Part shown: positions 33,190-44,300 of the stretch, one piece after another
How the letters are laid out: every line of letters begins with the position of its first letter
How positions within the stretch are numbered: position 1 is the stretch's first letter
NCBI GenBank assembly: GCA_900323505.1
Contig: OOIN01000015.1
Location: forward strand, 310,001-374,000
Origin: Ustilago trichophora
Lineage: Eukaryota; Basidiomycota; Ustilaginomycetes; Ustilaginales; Ustilaginaceae
Direction: 5' to 3'
DNA: 64,000 nt
Notes under the pieces: generated by a model
Told to the model about the DNA's origin: nothing
The model's database searches: none
Seen by the model: only the letters and a program-made list of their open reading frames with translations
Made by a program: the position numbers and the translations under genes

Positions 33190-34206
33190 ATGTCTACCAC
33201 ACCATCACCATCAAAGAGGCCGAGATTGCCAACATCCTCAGCTGTGCCCTCAGCAACCGCCTCTCCCTTCGCTTCCTCCTCACGGCCCAATGGTCCACGT
33301 TCAGTTGGGCCCACCGGAACCTCGGCCTCCGCTGGACCCGTACTCGGCCTGGGAATGAGTCCCGCCGATGCCTTCTCTCCCGCTCCCGAAGCATACGGAA
33401 TGTCGGGACTCACTCCCTACAGCACCACTTCTCCGGCCTACGCTTCCGGTGGCACGGCCGGAATCACCGCCGCGAGCCCCATCAGCGCTGCTTTAGCTCA
33501 TGGCTCCCGCATCCTATCCAACATTCAGGCCGGATCCCCTTTCTACCCACAACACAACGGCACGCCCATGATGCAGCAACAAACCTATATTCCAGGAGGC
33601 GCGCGATATCCTCCCCAGGCACCCCACCCAACGTTCGGGATGCCACCTCAACAGCAACAGCAACAACTGCAGCAGCAAACAAAACCGGTGGTCCCACAAC
33701 AAGGTTCCCCCGAATACTTGAAATTGGCTCTACAGCATTTGCAAAACACCCTACTGACGAGGCTGGAGAGCGAAGCAGAGGCGTTCTTTGATGCAACAGA
33801 CTCGGCACTTGCAGAAAGCGCCGATTCGAGGAGGGTTGCAGGTAAAGCTACATCATTCCAAGCTGCTCTCAGTAACGTTTGTACATACTTGGAGAAGAAT
33901 GGACTGGCGAGCATTCCTCTTCTCCCGATTCCCGACACCTCTGTCACCGAAACAAAAGCGGTTGAAAACGCTGCCGAAGCTACAGCGTCAACAGCAGAAC
34001 CCACAAAAGACGCAGCTAGCACAACAATAGAAACCACCACCACCACAGCGCAGGATCAAGGAAAGAACGATTCGACAAAACAAAACAGTGGCCCAACATT
34101 AGAAAAAGACATCACAAGCTTGCAACAACAGGCAAAGGAACTCTTCAACCGTCGACAACGCCTGAAAGAATCTGCTTCCATCGTCAGTGGCATTCTCGAT
34201 TCGTAA
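33190..34206 (+). CDS. Unknown protein, Gln/Ser/Pro-rich with a helical core
   Basis: Not recognised; 338 residues. The N-terminal 160 residues are disordered (a basic SPSKRPRLP stretch that could be a nuclear signal, then Ser/Thr/Pro/Gly), followed by a Gln-rich stretch (QQQQQQQLQQQ, about 158-168). A compact predicted helical unit follows: LKLALQHLQNTLLTRLESEA, then AFFDATDSALAES and FQAALSNVCTYLEKNGL (about 178-245). The C-terminus is a Thr/Ala-rich linker and a last helix (KDITSLQQQAKELFNRRQRL) ending in VSGILDS. The layout (short coiled helices, Gln-rich, nuclear signal) resembles small Mediator or chromatin subunits, but I would not name one. ATG 33190 is chosen; the upstream open frame is non-coding in character. 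Confidence 0.7.
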   Translation: MSTTPSPSKRPRLPTSSAVPSATASPFASSSRPNGPRSVGPTGTSASAGPVLGLGMSPADAFSPAPEAYGMSGLTPYSTTSPAYASGGTAGITAASPISAALAHGSRILSNIQAGSPFYPQHNGTPMMQQQTYIPGGARYPPQAPHPTFGMPPQQQQQQLQQQTKPVVPQQGSPEYLKLALQHLQNTLLTRLESEAEAFFDATDSALAESADSRRVAGKATSFQAALSNVCTYLEKNGLASIPLLPIPDTSVTETKAVENAAEATASTAEPTKDAASTTIETTTTTAQDQGKNDSTKQNSGPTLEKDITSLQQQAKELFNRRQRLKESASIVSGILDS

Positions 34207-34352
34207 TACCCAGTTCATATTCTTAAGAAGAATACACACATTAACATCTTCACATCAGCATCGCTCGAGTCATCTGTGTATCACACTGTCGGAAACTACA
34301 ATTACAAAAGACACAAGCAAGACAAAGGCTGTTGACCATGACAATCAAACCC

Positions 34353-37300
34353 TCACGCATACTGTTCCAGATCCAACGTCAGACTACTACTAGAGTTGAC
34401 GTCCTGATCTCGATAGATGCCTACGAGACTTTGACTTCTCTCGTAGAGCGAAGCTTTGAGCGAGATGACGATGAATTGGAACTGATCGCTGGCGTGCTGT
34501 CGGATATAGTTGCTGACCTTGGCGACGTTCTGCGAGTCCAGGGCTGCGTCGACTTCGTCGAGAACGAAGAAGGGGGCCGGTTGGAAGCTGTGGATGGCAA
34601 AGAGGAGGGCTAGGGCCGCCATTGTCTTCTCACCGCCAGAGAGCGCAGTGATGTCGCGGAAACGTTTCATGGGTGGCACGACGCTGTAGGTGATTCCGCC
34701 AAGGTAGGGCTCTTCCGTGTTCTCGATGGAGAGGTAGGCAGATCCACCCATCGGGGCAGCTTTGGAGCGCGAAAGATCCTTGTAGGTAGGGTCGATCTGG
34801 GTAGAGATATGGTGGAAGGCTCGGTTGAAGAGATCACAACGACGTTTCTTGATCCGGTTGAACTCGTCGCGTGCTTCTTTGGCTTGACGTCGTGAGCGAT
34901 CGAATTCCTTTTCGGTCTCGGCCAGCTTGGCTTCGGTGTCATCGAGGCGTTCGACGGCCTTCATGTTGGGCGACATCTTTTCAATCTCGGCCGTGATCGA
35001 CTCGATGCGGGTCTGGAGTTCGTTGCCCATCGATGCGCCACCATCTTCCTTGGCTTCGTCGTCGAGACCGCTAAAGTCGACCTGGATACCGAAATCGGGC
35101 GCAGACATGAGCTTTTGCGTGTTGTCATCATCATCATCGACGTCCATGGGAACGTCGACGTCGATGGTCTCTTCTAGACCCACTTTGGCAAGCGAGCCTT
35201 TGAGCAGAGGCAAGGTGATCTCTTCCAATCGGCATCGACGGTAGATAGATGCTCGCTCGGAACCAAGTCGCTCAATCTCGTCGTTTCGCGCCGCGACCTC
35301 TTTGGACAACGAGTCGAGCAAGCGTGCTGCCTTCTGAAGCTCGGTGCGCTTCTCTTCCAGAGTTGCCTTCTTGGCTTCATTCTCAGTCTGCAGCTCCGAG
35401 AGTTGCGACTGCATCTCCTCGACTTCCTCCACCATGCCATCGAGCTCGTCCTGCTTGCCCTGCTTCTGCGCCTGCCACGACTGCAGTTTCTCACCTTGGC
35501 GCGCAATGGCCTGACGCAGCGTCTCGAGACGTTCCTGCGTGTTTTCGATCTGCTGACGTTCAAAGTTGGCCTGGTGGTTGAGACGTGCGAGCTGCGACTC
35601 GAATTGCAGCTTGGCATCGCTCTGGCGCTCCATAAGACGAACCTGGCGCTCTTCGTACTCTCGAATGCTTTCGACACCGATACGGCGGCAAAAGGTGGCA
35701 AAGATGCGGTCTTCTTCGCGATTGACAACGGTCTCGAGGGTGGACATCTTGCGCTGCAGCTTCTCGAGCTCGCTCTTGGCCGCCTTGAGCTTGGGTTGGA
35801 TCTCCTTGGTCTGCTTGTCGATGTTCTTGAGCTCATCGCGGATACCTGTGAGTCGGGTGTTGACCGCAGCCAGCTCGTCCTGTGCTGAAGTGAGATCGGC
35901 CTCGAGGCGAGTGATCTTGGCGACCATCTCTTCGTCGCTGACAAAGGCACGCTTCTCCTTTTGCAGCTCCTTGAGCTCGTTGAGACACTTGTCGCGCTGA
36001 GTGGTGAGACCCTGCACCTCACGCTCTTCCCATCGCTTGCCTCCGGATGAGCTGGACTGACCACCGGTAATCAAACCGCTCTTGTGAATGACGGTTCCTT
36101 CGAGGGTGACAGCCTTGGCCTCGACCTTTTTGTCGTACACGACGGATCGTGCAATGTCCATAGTGTCGCAGACGAGAGCATTTCCACAGGCGTGGTGGAT
36201 GGCCCTTTCGATGGAAGCATCAAACTGAATGACGTCGACGGCAAGACGAGCACCACGTGCGATGCTTCGCAGTCGATCGTTGATGGGCTTGGCCTGGATG
36301 CGATCGAGGGGCAGGAAAGTGGCCTGGCCAGCACGGGTGTTGCGGAGATATTCGATGCAGTCTATGGCCGTCTTTTCCTGGTCGACAATGATGGCATCGG
36401 TGTTGCGTCCGAGGACGGTGGAGATGGCAGTATCGTACTTGCGCTGTACGGGCTTGCAGAGGTCTACAACGCGACCACGAACACCGGGGAAGATGCGTTG
36501 GAGCTTGGCCATGGTCTCTTTCATGGCTGCCTCGCGCTCGACTTCTTTGAGGTCGTTGCCAGCTTGGAGGAGCTTGTTGTAGCAGACCTGTAGGGTATCG
36601 TTGAGCTTGGTTTCGCGCTGGTTGATGGCGGTCTGTTTGGCTTGGGTCTTGTTAAGTTCATCGCGAGCTGCTTGCAAGTCGGTGTCGATCTGGTTGCGTT
36701 TGGCTTCAAGAGCCGAGTGCCTTTCTGAGAGGGTCGACTCTTCGCCCTTGAGCTTGTCCTTCTGCTTTGTAAACTGCTCGATCTTCTCTTCAAAGTCCTT
36801 GACGGCATCTGCCTTGATCCTTGCTTCTCGCCTGAGACCGTCGAGCTCCTGGCGTTCTGCCACAGCTTCCAAGTTGGCCTGTGCTTTGAGGTTGTGATAC
36901 TCGCCCAGGTCGGCTTCGCTGAGGGTGAGACCAGCGGATTGCAAAGCACGTTGCTGCTCTTCGGCAGCTCGATCAGCAGCTCGCTGGACGGTCTCCTGGT
37001 CGCGTTCGAGTTTGGCGAGGTTGGCCTGCTGCTTTTCGAGATCGCGTTCGACCTGCTCGGTCATGCGGGCGCCGTTTTCGAGCTTCTTGTGGGAGATGGC
37101 AATCTTTTCCTCGTATGCGTCGAGCGTTGGACGAAGATCTTCGATGTCGCGCTGTTTGCGCTTGATGGCTTTTTCGACTTGAAGAATCTCGGTCTGAGTC
37201 TGACCCTGACTTCTTCTCGCTTTCTGGACTGCTTCTTCTGCCTTCTTGTGCTCGGATCGCAGTGGACGTACGTTCTTGGCTTGAGCCTTGACAAAGTCGG

Positions 37301-38072
37301 TGTTGAGCTCAATGTCTTCTTCAATGTGGAAGAGTCGCCAGAGGATGTGGTTGAGGATGTGCTGGACGCGCTCCCTCTGCAAACGCTCAAACTTTTCGGC
37401 CTCGCTCTTTTGTTCACGGAACTGCTTGAGTTCGGAGTTGATGCCTCTACGCTTGTTGAAGTTAAAGGTCGAGTTGTCGGTGGCACGCTCCTGGGCTTCC
37501 TTTGCTCTTTCGTATTCGTCCTTGAGCTCGAGGGAGCCACTGATTTGATCGATGAGACGACTGAGCTCTTTTGCGCCTTGAGAAGCGACGGCTTCGACGT
37601 CACCCTGAAAGACGAGAAAGTTCTTGGCTTTGACTAGGATGTTGAACTGCTCGAGCTTGGTGTTGTACTGAGCATATTGAATGGATCTGCCATTGTAGCG
37701 ATATTCGCTGTTGCCCGAGATGGTGATGGAGCGCTGAAAGCGGTGCTCGTAGCCCTTGGCATCTTCGTAGATGGCTGTGACACTTGCTTTGGTAGCGGTG
37801 CCTTCACCCTGATCGTCGTCGGATACGGAAGCGTCATCATCGTCACCTTGGCCTGTTCTGCCCATCTTGCGACCTCGAAAGATGAGATCCTTGAGCTGGC
37901 TGGATCGAAGCTGTGCAGAGCGGACACCAAGTACGAACGAGATGGCGTCCATAAGATTAGATTTACCACTACCATTGGGACCGATGACGGCGGTGAAGGC
38001 ATTGAAAGGGCCGACGACCTGATGGCCGCGGTAAGACTTGAAGTTCTCGATCTCTAGACGTTTGAGAGGCAT
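34353..38072 (-). CDS. SMC1: Cohesin subunit Smc1
   Basis: ATPase arm of the cohesin ring that holds sister chromatids together, partner of Smc3 and the kleisin Scc1/Rad21. 1239 residues, the normal length. The N-terminus MPLKRLEIENFKSYRGHQVV and Walker A GPNGSGKSNLMDAISFVLG (about 31-49) start the head. Coiled-coil arms flank a hinge at about 510-680 (FPGVRGRVVDLCKPVQRKYD; GTVIHKSGLITGG). The C-terminal head has the signature LSGGEKTMAALALLFAIHS (about 1143) and Walker B FFVLDEVDAALD (about 1170). An acidic insert (VDVPMDVDDDDDN) sits in the distal coil. The motif order and FKSYRG start distinguish it from Smc2-4. One uninterrupted exon. The upstream region has several ACGCG motifs. Confidence 0.97.
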   Translation of the reverse strand: MPLKRLEIENFKSYRGHQVVGPFNAFTAVIGPNGSGKSNLMDAISFVLGVRSAQLRSSQLKDLIFRGRKMGRTGQGDDDDASVSDDDQGEGTATKASVTAIYEDAKGYEHRFQRSITISGNSEYRYNGRSIQYAQYNTKLEQFNILVKAKNFLVFQGDVEAVASQGAKELSRLIDQISGSLELKDEYERAKEAQERATDNSTFNFNKRRGINSELKQFREQKSEAEKFERLQRERVQHILNHILWRLFHIEEDIELNTDFVKAQAKNVRPLRSEHKKAEEAVQKARRSQGQTQTEILQVEKAIKRKQRDIEDLRPTLDAYEEKIAISHKKLENGARMTEQVERDLEKQQANLAKLERDQETVQRAADRAAEEQQRALQSAGLTLSEADLGEYHNLKAQANLEAVAERQELDGLRREARIKADAVKDFEEKIEQFTKQKDKLKGEESTLSERHSALEAKRNQIDTDLQAARDELNKTQAKQTAINQRETKLNDTLQVCYNKLLQAGNDLKEVEREAAMKETMAKLQRIFPGVRGRVVDLCKPVQRKYDTAISTVLGRNTDAIIVDQEKTAIDCIEYLRNTRAGQATFLPLDRIQAKPINDRLRSIARGARLAVDVIQFDASIERAIHHACGNALVCDTMDIARSVVYDKKVEAKAVTLEGTVIHKSGLITGGQSSSSGGKRWEEREVQGLTTQRDKCLNELKELQKEKRAFVSDEEMVAKITRLEADLTSAQDELAAVNTRLTGIRDELKNIDKQTKEIQPKLKAAKSELEKLQRKMSTLETVVNREEDRIFATFCRRIGVESIREYEERQVRLMERQSDAKLQFESQLARLNHQANFERQQIENTQERLETLRQAIARQGEKLQSWQAQKQGKQDELDGMVEEVEEMQSQLSELQTENEAKKATLEEKRTELQKAARLLDSLSKEVAARNDEIERLGSERASIYRRCRLEEITLPLLKGSLAKVGLEETIDVDVPMDVDDDDDNTQKLMSAPDFGIQVDFSGLDDEAKEDGGASMGNELQTRIESITAEIEKMSPNMKAVERLDDTEAKLAETEKEFDRSRRQAKEARDEFNRIKKRRCDLFNRAFHHISTQIDPTYKDLSRSKAAPMGGSAYLSIENTEEPYLGGITYSVVPPMKRFRDITALSGGEKTMAALALLFAIHSFQPAPFFVLDEVDAALDSQNVAKVSNYIRQHASDQFQFIVISLKASLYERSQSLVGIYRDQDVNSSSSLTLDLEQYA

Positions 38073-39022
38073 TGTGAAGGCAGTCTAGGGAGGGGCGTGT
38101 GCCCTCTATGATTGGTGATGGGGTATCAGTGGTGGGTCGGAGGCGTGGGAGGGGATGATTTGTTCAGCAAGGTGGGTGTTGATGTTGATGTCGAGAAGGT
38201 CAAGGTAAAGGTGAAGGTGAAGGTGAAGGTAGTATGGACGACAGGTGAAACTGCGAGACTCTGTGCTTGAGGTTGCTGCTGCGCCTCCTTCGCAAAGTGT
38301 TGCAACCAAAAGGGTCAAGGCGCCAGAGTCCAACATGTGGATTTTCGGAAGGAGCCGACGAGTCGAGACGCGACTTTTGGCTTGACTGCTGAAGCATACA
38401 TTCACGAGTACGCAAGCTGCGCGTGGACCTCTCACTGAGATTGACAGTCCACTTCTCAAGAGCAGAAACAGCATTGAGCTAACTTTTAAGTATCAACTTG
38501 TCAGCAATCCTCTCAGATGCATTCGATTGATACGTCGAGTTGCAATGGAAAGAAGCAGGCGAAATGGACATGGCTCTAATCAACGCGTCGGTCGTCGAGT
38601 GCGACGCGCGTCTGCGCAGCAAGAGCAGACAGACCTCTCAAGAATCTGGAATTTTTGCAACTCAGCGCTTCTCGACTCTTGACGCGAGGTGGTCGAGTTG
38701 GCTCTTAAAGTGTGTCTGGTCTGCTGCCTCGTATCATTTCAACTGCCTCCACTCGGCAACAGGCCCAAGCGTTCAGTACAGTTTGTTTTCTGCACCCTGG
38801 ATTCGTGATTGCTCCTTTTCTTCGGAACAGCCGCAACACTCTTCGGCTTGTCCCGTCAGGCACTTCTGATCGCTACTACAACATCACAAGTTCAGCCTTG
38901 AATCTCGACTCAGCCTTTATCAAGCTCACTTGATGCGCTCTTCTCAAACCACTACCACCATGGTGGCGTGATTTCATCTACAGTTCGATTTTAGTAGTGC
39001 GGTTCCGACCGACACCGCCATC
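38073..39022. promoter_or_regulatory. Divergent SMC1/ING promoter with a cluster of MluI-box-like motifs
   Basis: 950 bases. ACGCGT occurs at 38583-38588, ACGCGCGT at 38604-38611, ACGCGA at 38368-38373 and at 38682-38687. ACGCGT is the core site of the G1/S factor MBF in yeasts; whether the same factor acts here is inference. No gene seen in the gap. Confidence 0.45.
38195..38230 (+). repeat. Hexanucleotide tandem repeat, GAAGGT type, 6 units
   Basis: Units GAAGGT, CAAGGT, AAAGGT, GAAGGT, GAAGGT, GAAGGT in the presumed 5' UTR or promoter of SMC1, about 120-160 bases before its ATG. Confidence 0.9.
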
Positions 39023-41173
39023 ATGTCGACATCAGGTTCGCCCCGCAAGCATCCACCGGCGTCCCCCTCGCGAGGTCACAAACGCAAAGCTTCCGAGTCC
39101 GCAGATACTGCTGGTCCCAGCAGATTCAAGTCCACCAGCCCCTTTCAGCCTGACTATGCATCCTCATCCACCACATCGTCTCCAATCAAACGTGCTTCTA
39201 TATCCTCCGCGTCTCGTCGCAACAGCCGTCAAACTCGCACCTTTCAGATCGCCGACATCGACCAGGATATAGATGCGCCCTATGACGAGGAGCTCGATGC
39301 CGACGGAGAAGACGACGACGAGTATCTCGATCGTGATGCAGAGGGAGAAGACGATGCCGCGTTGGACCTCATCGACACCGTAGACGACCAAGTCGAGCAG
39401 ATTCCGCCTCGAGCAACAACTTCGAAAACGCCGGCAAGGCAGACCGCCAGACCAAAGCGAAGCAACGCACCCAACGTATCTTACTATGCTGTTCCACCGC
39501 TGCCCGGCTTCTCAGATGAAGAGCAGGACGAGGACGAGACACCTTCCATCAGGAGGCGAGCTAGAAAGTCCAAGCTTCCACCCACTTCAGACATTGAAAT
39601 TGATCTAGACGACAACCAAGACGACCTAGCGCCTCCTCCTCCCACATCCAGCAAAAGCACACGCACCAGCACTCCTCTCGCATCCAAACACCCATCAGGC
39701 AAAGTCCCACGTCGAACCTCTGATCTCGACTCTGGCGAATCAAAACAGCGCACCAGTGCCAAACCAGAAGATCCCGAGCTATCCGAAGAAGCGAAACAAC
39801 TCGCCAAAGCCGAACGAGAAGCCGAGGACCTACGATCTCGATGGACAGAAGAGTACTTTGAAATCGTGGAGCAGCTACCGTTAGAAGTGCATCGCACCTT
39901 TGCACTCATGCGCGAGCTCGAAGGTCAAATGCAGGCACGCGTCGGCGCCATGGTTCAAAATATGACCACCTACCGTGATGCCAGGCTTGAGATGCACAAG
40001 CTCATGAACGCGCCTTCGGTCACATCAAAAGGAGTCGATGATACCAGAAGGAGCTCAACTGGCGGAAGCGAAGACGAAGCCGAGAATCTGCTTGGTGGAT
40101 CCCAGGATGGCTCCCTCACCGGACAACAACAGCGATCTCAAGATGACGATATCGAAATGCTATCCGTCAACAGCGATGACGCCGACGACATTCTCGACAA
40201 AGATGCTCGACGACAGTTGTTGCGTTCCATCTCACTGGCAGCCAACGAATCGGTCAAAGCAGCTGAAGAAAAGATGGGTCTGGCTGCCACAGCCTACAAT
40301 GGGATCGATCGACACATTCGCCGCCTTGATGCCGATATCTCGAAACTTGAGAGTAGCATCCTGCTCGGCTTGCGGACAGGCACCGAAGAATCGAGAGGCG
40401 CTAGAGAAGCGCTCGGGTTGCCCGTGGACGACGGCGCAGAGAACGAATTTGCTCAAGGTCACGGCGAGGATGGCCAAGGCGCAGCGACAGAAGGTGTCAG
40501 TGCTGAGGCTGAGAGTGCGGCCCTAACCAAAGCTGCAGGCGCCGCGAATAGAGCCCCTGCCGCTGGTGAGGCTCCAACGGGAGGCAGAAGAAGCGCACGG
40601 ACAACACCCAAAATGGGTGGACAGGCCCAACTTGCCGCTTCACCCAAGACCTCAGAACGTGCACGAACGAGATCTCGCTCAGGCTCTGCCTCGGCTGTCC
40701 CGGCCGCTGCTGGAGCCTTATCTACCGCAGCCGCACGCAAGGCTTCATCTCCCGCTCCCGCCGGCACCCGAACAACGCGCAAACGCAAGCCCAAACCTCT
40801 CTCTCCACAAAAAGGCGGTCGACGATCCATCGTCACCTCTACACCCACCCTCATCTCTCCGACCACCCAAACTCCACGCACCGGCACAACCACTGTTGGA
40901 CCCGACGTATCCGAAATGCCCTTTGACCCTACCGAACCGACCTACTGCTATTGCGATCAGATCAGTTTCGACGAAATGGTCGCGTGCGATAACGACGATT
41001 GTCCCTACGAATGGTTTCACTACGCCTGTGTAGGTCTTAGTCGTCAACCCAAAAACGAATGGTATTGTCGATTTTGTGCCCCTCCAGGGTGGAAAGGTGA
41101 AGGAATGGGTGTACCTGCCAATGCCAAGCATAAACCGTCCGGTTTTAAGAAAGGTATTGGAATCAAACCCTAA
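39023..41173 (+). CDS. ING-family protein with C-terminal PHD finger
   Basis: Chromatin reader subunit of a histone acetyltransferase or deacetylase complex (yeast Yng1, Yng2, Pho23). 716 residues, much longer than the yeast homologues. An acidic/Ser-rich disordered N-terminus (39023 to about residue 255) precedes the ING helical domain: RWTEEYFEIVEQLPLEVHRT, FALMRELEGQ and YRDARLEMHKL (about 270-335). A long Ala/Ser/Thr-rich linker with basic segments follows. The PHD finger (about 640-688) has the C4HC3 pattern CYC...CDNDDCPYEWFHYACVG...WYCRFC, with the Tyr and Trp that read H3K4me3 in this family. Which paralogue it is cannot be told here; the size gives no help. It is divergent from SMC1 and converges on the trehalose gene. 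Confidence 0.9.
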   Translation: MSTSGSPRKHPPASPSRGHKRKASESADTAGPSRFKSTSPFQPDYASSSTTSSPIKRASISSASRRNSRQTRTFQIADIDQDIDAPYDEELDADGEDDDEYLDRDAEGEDDAALDLIDTVDDQVEQIPPRATTSKTPARQTARPKRSNAPNVSYYAVPPLPGFSDEEQDEDETPSIRRRARKSKLPPTSDIEIDLDDNQDDLAPPPPTSSKSTRTSTPLASKHPSGKVPRRTSDLDSGESKQRTSAKPEDPELSEEAKQLAKAEREAEDLRSRWTEEYFEIVEQLPLEVHRTFALMRELEGQMQARVGAMVQNMTTYRDARLEMHKLMNAPSVTSKGVDDTRRSSTGGSEDEAENLLGGSQDGSLTGQQQRSQDDDIEMLSVNSDDADDILDKDARRQLLRSISLAANESVKAAEEKMGLAATAYNGIDRHIRRLDADISKLESSILLGLRTGTEESRGAREALGLPVDDGAENEFAQGHGEDGQGAATEGVSAEAESAALTKAAGAANRAPAAGEAPTGGRRSARTTPKMGGQAQLAASPKTSERARTRSRSGSASAVPAAAGALSTAAARKASSPAPAGTRTTRKRKPKPLSPQKGGRRSIVTSTPTLISPTTQTPRTGTTTVGPDVSEMPFDPTEPTYCYCDQISFDEMVACDNDDCPYEWFHYACVGLSRQPKNEWYCRFCAPPGWKGEGMGVPANAKHKPSGFKKGIGIKP

Positions 41174-41323
41174 ACAACATGTCTTTTGTAATTATACCTG
41201 AATCAAAGCAGCTCGACACTCAGCTACAACATCATCACAGTCTCAGCCAGATCGTGTTCCTAGTTCAAAAAAAAAAAAAAAGACCCATGCATTGTCATCA
41301 CAAAGGCAACATTACAGGCCTGT

Positions 41324-44300
41324 TTATTCATCCTCATCCATCTTTTCCTCGCTCTTCTCCTTGGGCTGTTCGCTAGGAGGATCCCGATCTGGATCTGCGA
41401 TGCCCGCCATCTCTGCCAATCCATCAATGATCCTTTCACAGCTATCCACGTGCCACTCTGCCAGCGTCTTTCTGTTATTCGGTCCAATCATGGTCGTATA
41501 GATCCCGCCCCTGGTCAGTTTCAGCTTCTTGGGGCTTCCCATAGGAGTGCCGCTCTTGAGCGGGGTCGGTGGGGAGATGAGCAGCGATTGCGTCTTCGAC
41601 ACTCCTTCGTGTCCAATGCCTGAGGCGGCGGTGGTGGTGGCCTTGACCAGGTCAATTCGGCCAGGAGGACCAGCCGCGGCGGCCGCTGCCTTGTCCGAGT
41701 TGCCGGCCTCCATTTCAGGACTTGAGGGAGCGAGGTTGAACAAGGTCCTAAACATGTCTTCGTCCGTCTTGTCGTCTCCTGCGCAAAAGACGAATTCGGC
41801 ATCCGGATGATCGTACAGAATCCTCTTGACGATTTCACCCTTGTTGATCGCCAACGGTCTCACCTCGAGATTCTTCTTACCTACGAGCACTTCAATCGCC
41901 AGCTTGTTCTGGCTGGTCAAGTTCTCGAGATGCGCCTGGCACTCTTTCGCCTGGAAACTGCCAAAGTCGGGATCGGCGCCTCGATAGTGCCATGTGATGG
42001 CACTCTTCTTCTGCTCGATAAAGCTGCCCGCTGTGCGTTCGGTGTAGTATTCGAATACGGATCGGATGTCTTTCATCCACGTCATGTCGAGATCCTCGGT
42101 CAGGTTGCGGTACTCGTCCTGGCCGGGTTCCTTGACAAAGCCACCGTGCTCGGCGGAGAAGCCGATGCCGCGGAACTGGCCAAGATGCTTGCCTAGGAAG
42201 GCACCATCGCGACCAGAGATGATGTAGATCACGTTCTTCTCGTCCTGAGAGAGAATCTCGAGCGCCTTCAGCAGCCGTGTCGAGGGCAGAGCCATCTCGG
42301 GCACTTTGACAATCGGGGTGAGCGTTCCGTCGTAGTCGAGCAGCAAGAGACGCTTCTTGGCGTTGCGATACTTTTCCACCATCTCCTTGCGATCCAGAGG
42401 TGGAGTGAGGTGGGCGGAATGCTCGCCATGCAAGCGGGTGAGAAGCTGCTTGACGAGCCCAGCGGCCCATGTGTGCGACGTGTGCATGACGACTTGGTGG
42501 TACAGCTGATCGTGCCTCGCTCGCTTCTCCTCGTCTGTCAGCCGAAGTGCATAATCGATTGCCTTTGCCACGCCAAAGATGTTCCACGGGTTGACCTGGA
42601 TCGCGGATCGCATGCGACCAGCGGTACCGGTGAATTCGGAGAGAATCAGCGGGCTCTTGTTGAACTTGTTCTGGCAGATAATGTACTCCATCGAAGTGGT
42701 GTTCATGCCATCTCGGACCGAAGTGATCAGCGCCAGATCGGCAACAGAGAGCAGCGCAAAGTACTCGTCCCTGTCGATAATCTGGTGGTAATGGTGGACG
42801 GGGGTGAAGCTGAGCGAGCCAAATTCGCCATTGATGTGCGAGACCAGCTCGGAAACCTGCCTCTCGAGCTTAGGCGAGTCGTTGAGTGCCGGTGCGGTGA
42901 CTTGGATGAGGACCACCTTGTTACGCCATTCAGGATACTCGGCGAGGAATTTGTGGAATGCCTGCAATTTCTGAACCACACCACGAACGACGTCGAGTTT
43001 GTCCCTACCGACAAGGATCTTTTTGCCCTTGTACATCTCCCGAATGGCCTCGATCTTGGGCAAAACGCCCTCGGAGGAGCTGTCCTTGGCAATCTTGACC
43101 GAATCGATACCGATGGGGTTGTACGTGATATTCGTGACATGACCATTGGACGACTCGACGGCGTTGGAAGACGCTTCGTAGCCGCAGACGCGAATGCACG
43201 AGGACAAAAAGTGGCGAGAGTAGCTGAAAGCCTGAAAACAGGCAAGATCGGCGCCGAGCATGCCTTCGAGGATCTCCTTGCGCTTTGGCAGGCATCGGAA
43301 CACCTCGCTACTAGGGAATGGTGCGTGCACAAAGAGACCGATGACTGCATCTGGGACAAGCTTGCGCAGCATGAGCGGCACGAGGAGGAGATGGTAGTCG
43401 TGAATCCAGACCAGATCGCCTGGCTTGTACTCTTGAGCGATGCGTTTGGCAAAGGCCTCGTTGGCAGCGTAGTAGGCGTCCCAGCTGTACTCTTCCCAGG
43501 CTCGACGCTCCGAGTTGACATCTTGCCAGAGCAAGTAGTGGAAGAGGGGCCAGAGGGTGGCTTTGCAGTAGCCTTCGTAGTGGCCGTGAGCGACGTTGTA
43601 GTCGAGCCAGACAGGGACGTACTTGATGCCGTGCTCCTGGTCTCCGGTGTTCTTGGAAGCGGCGGAGCGGCTCGTAGTCGCTGCGGCAGCTGCTGCTGCT
43701 TTGGCGTCGGCGACACCATTGGGACGCGTTGAAGGGTCTCCGGATCCGATGGGCTCGGCACCGTTCATGACAGGCACAGGAACCTTGCCGACGGGTGGCT
43801 GGTTGGACTCGGGGTCGACAGGGGCGCCTGCAACCGGTGCTTGCTGTGTAACCCAAGCGCTAGCGGAATCAAGCGAAGCCAACACCTCCTCGATCTCGCG
43901 CTTCTCGATCTCGGTGGTTTCGGAAGGGTCGCTTCGTTGGTCATCACGAGCTTGCACGGCAAAGTGAACATCACCGGGCCAACCGATAAAGGTCTGGCGG
44001 TGAGTGCTGCACAAACTTCGGATACCACTGTTGAGAGCAGTGTGACCGCGTCGAGGCGTCAGTACCCATTGTGGCGGAGGTGGTGCGATGGGAGGCGAAT
44101 CAACAAAGGGACTGTTGGCATCGCTGATGCCGCCGCCCCACTGTCTCCATGGCTCCTGGTTGAAGCTGCTGAAACTTCCACGACTTGCGACTGACCACAT
44201 GGAGCCTCTTCGCGATCCAACAGGTGTGAAGCGATCCTCTTCCGAGCACTCGCTAGTGTCGTCCACCACTTCGGTCATCATCCATGCCCTTCGTCCAGCG

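Noticed and set aside
41266..41281. A15-16 run downstream of the ING gene, possible retroposon tail
   Set aside because: No target-site duplication or element body found; more likely a homopolymer in a 3' region.
42410..43732. 440-codon plus-strand frame in the trehalose gene
   Set aside because: Antisense shadow; the minus strand has complete enzyme motifs.
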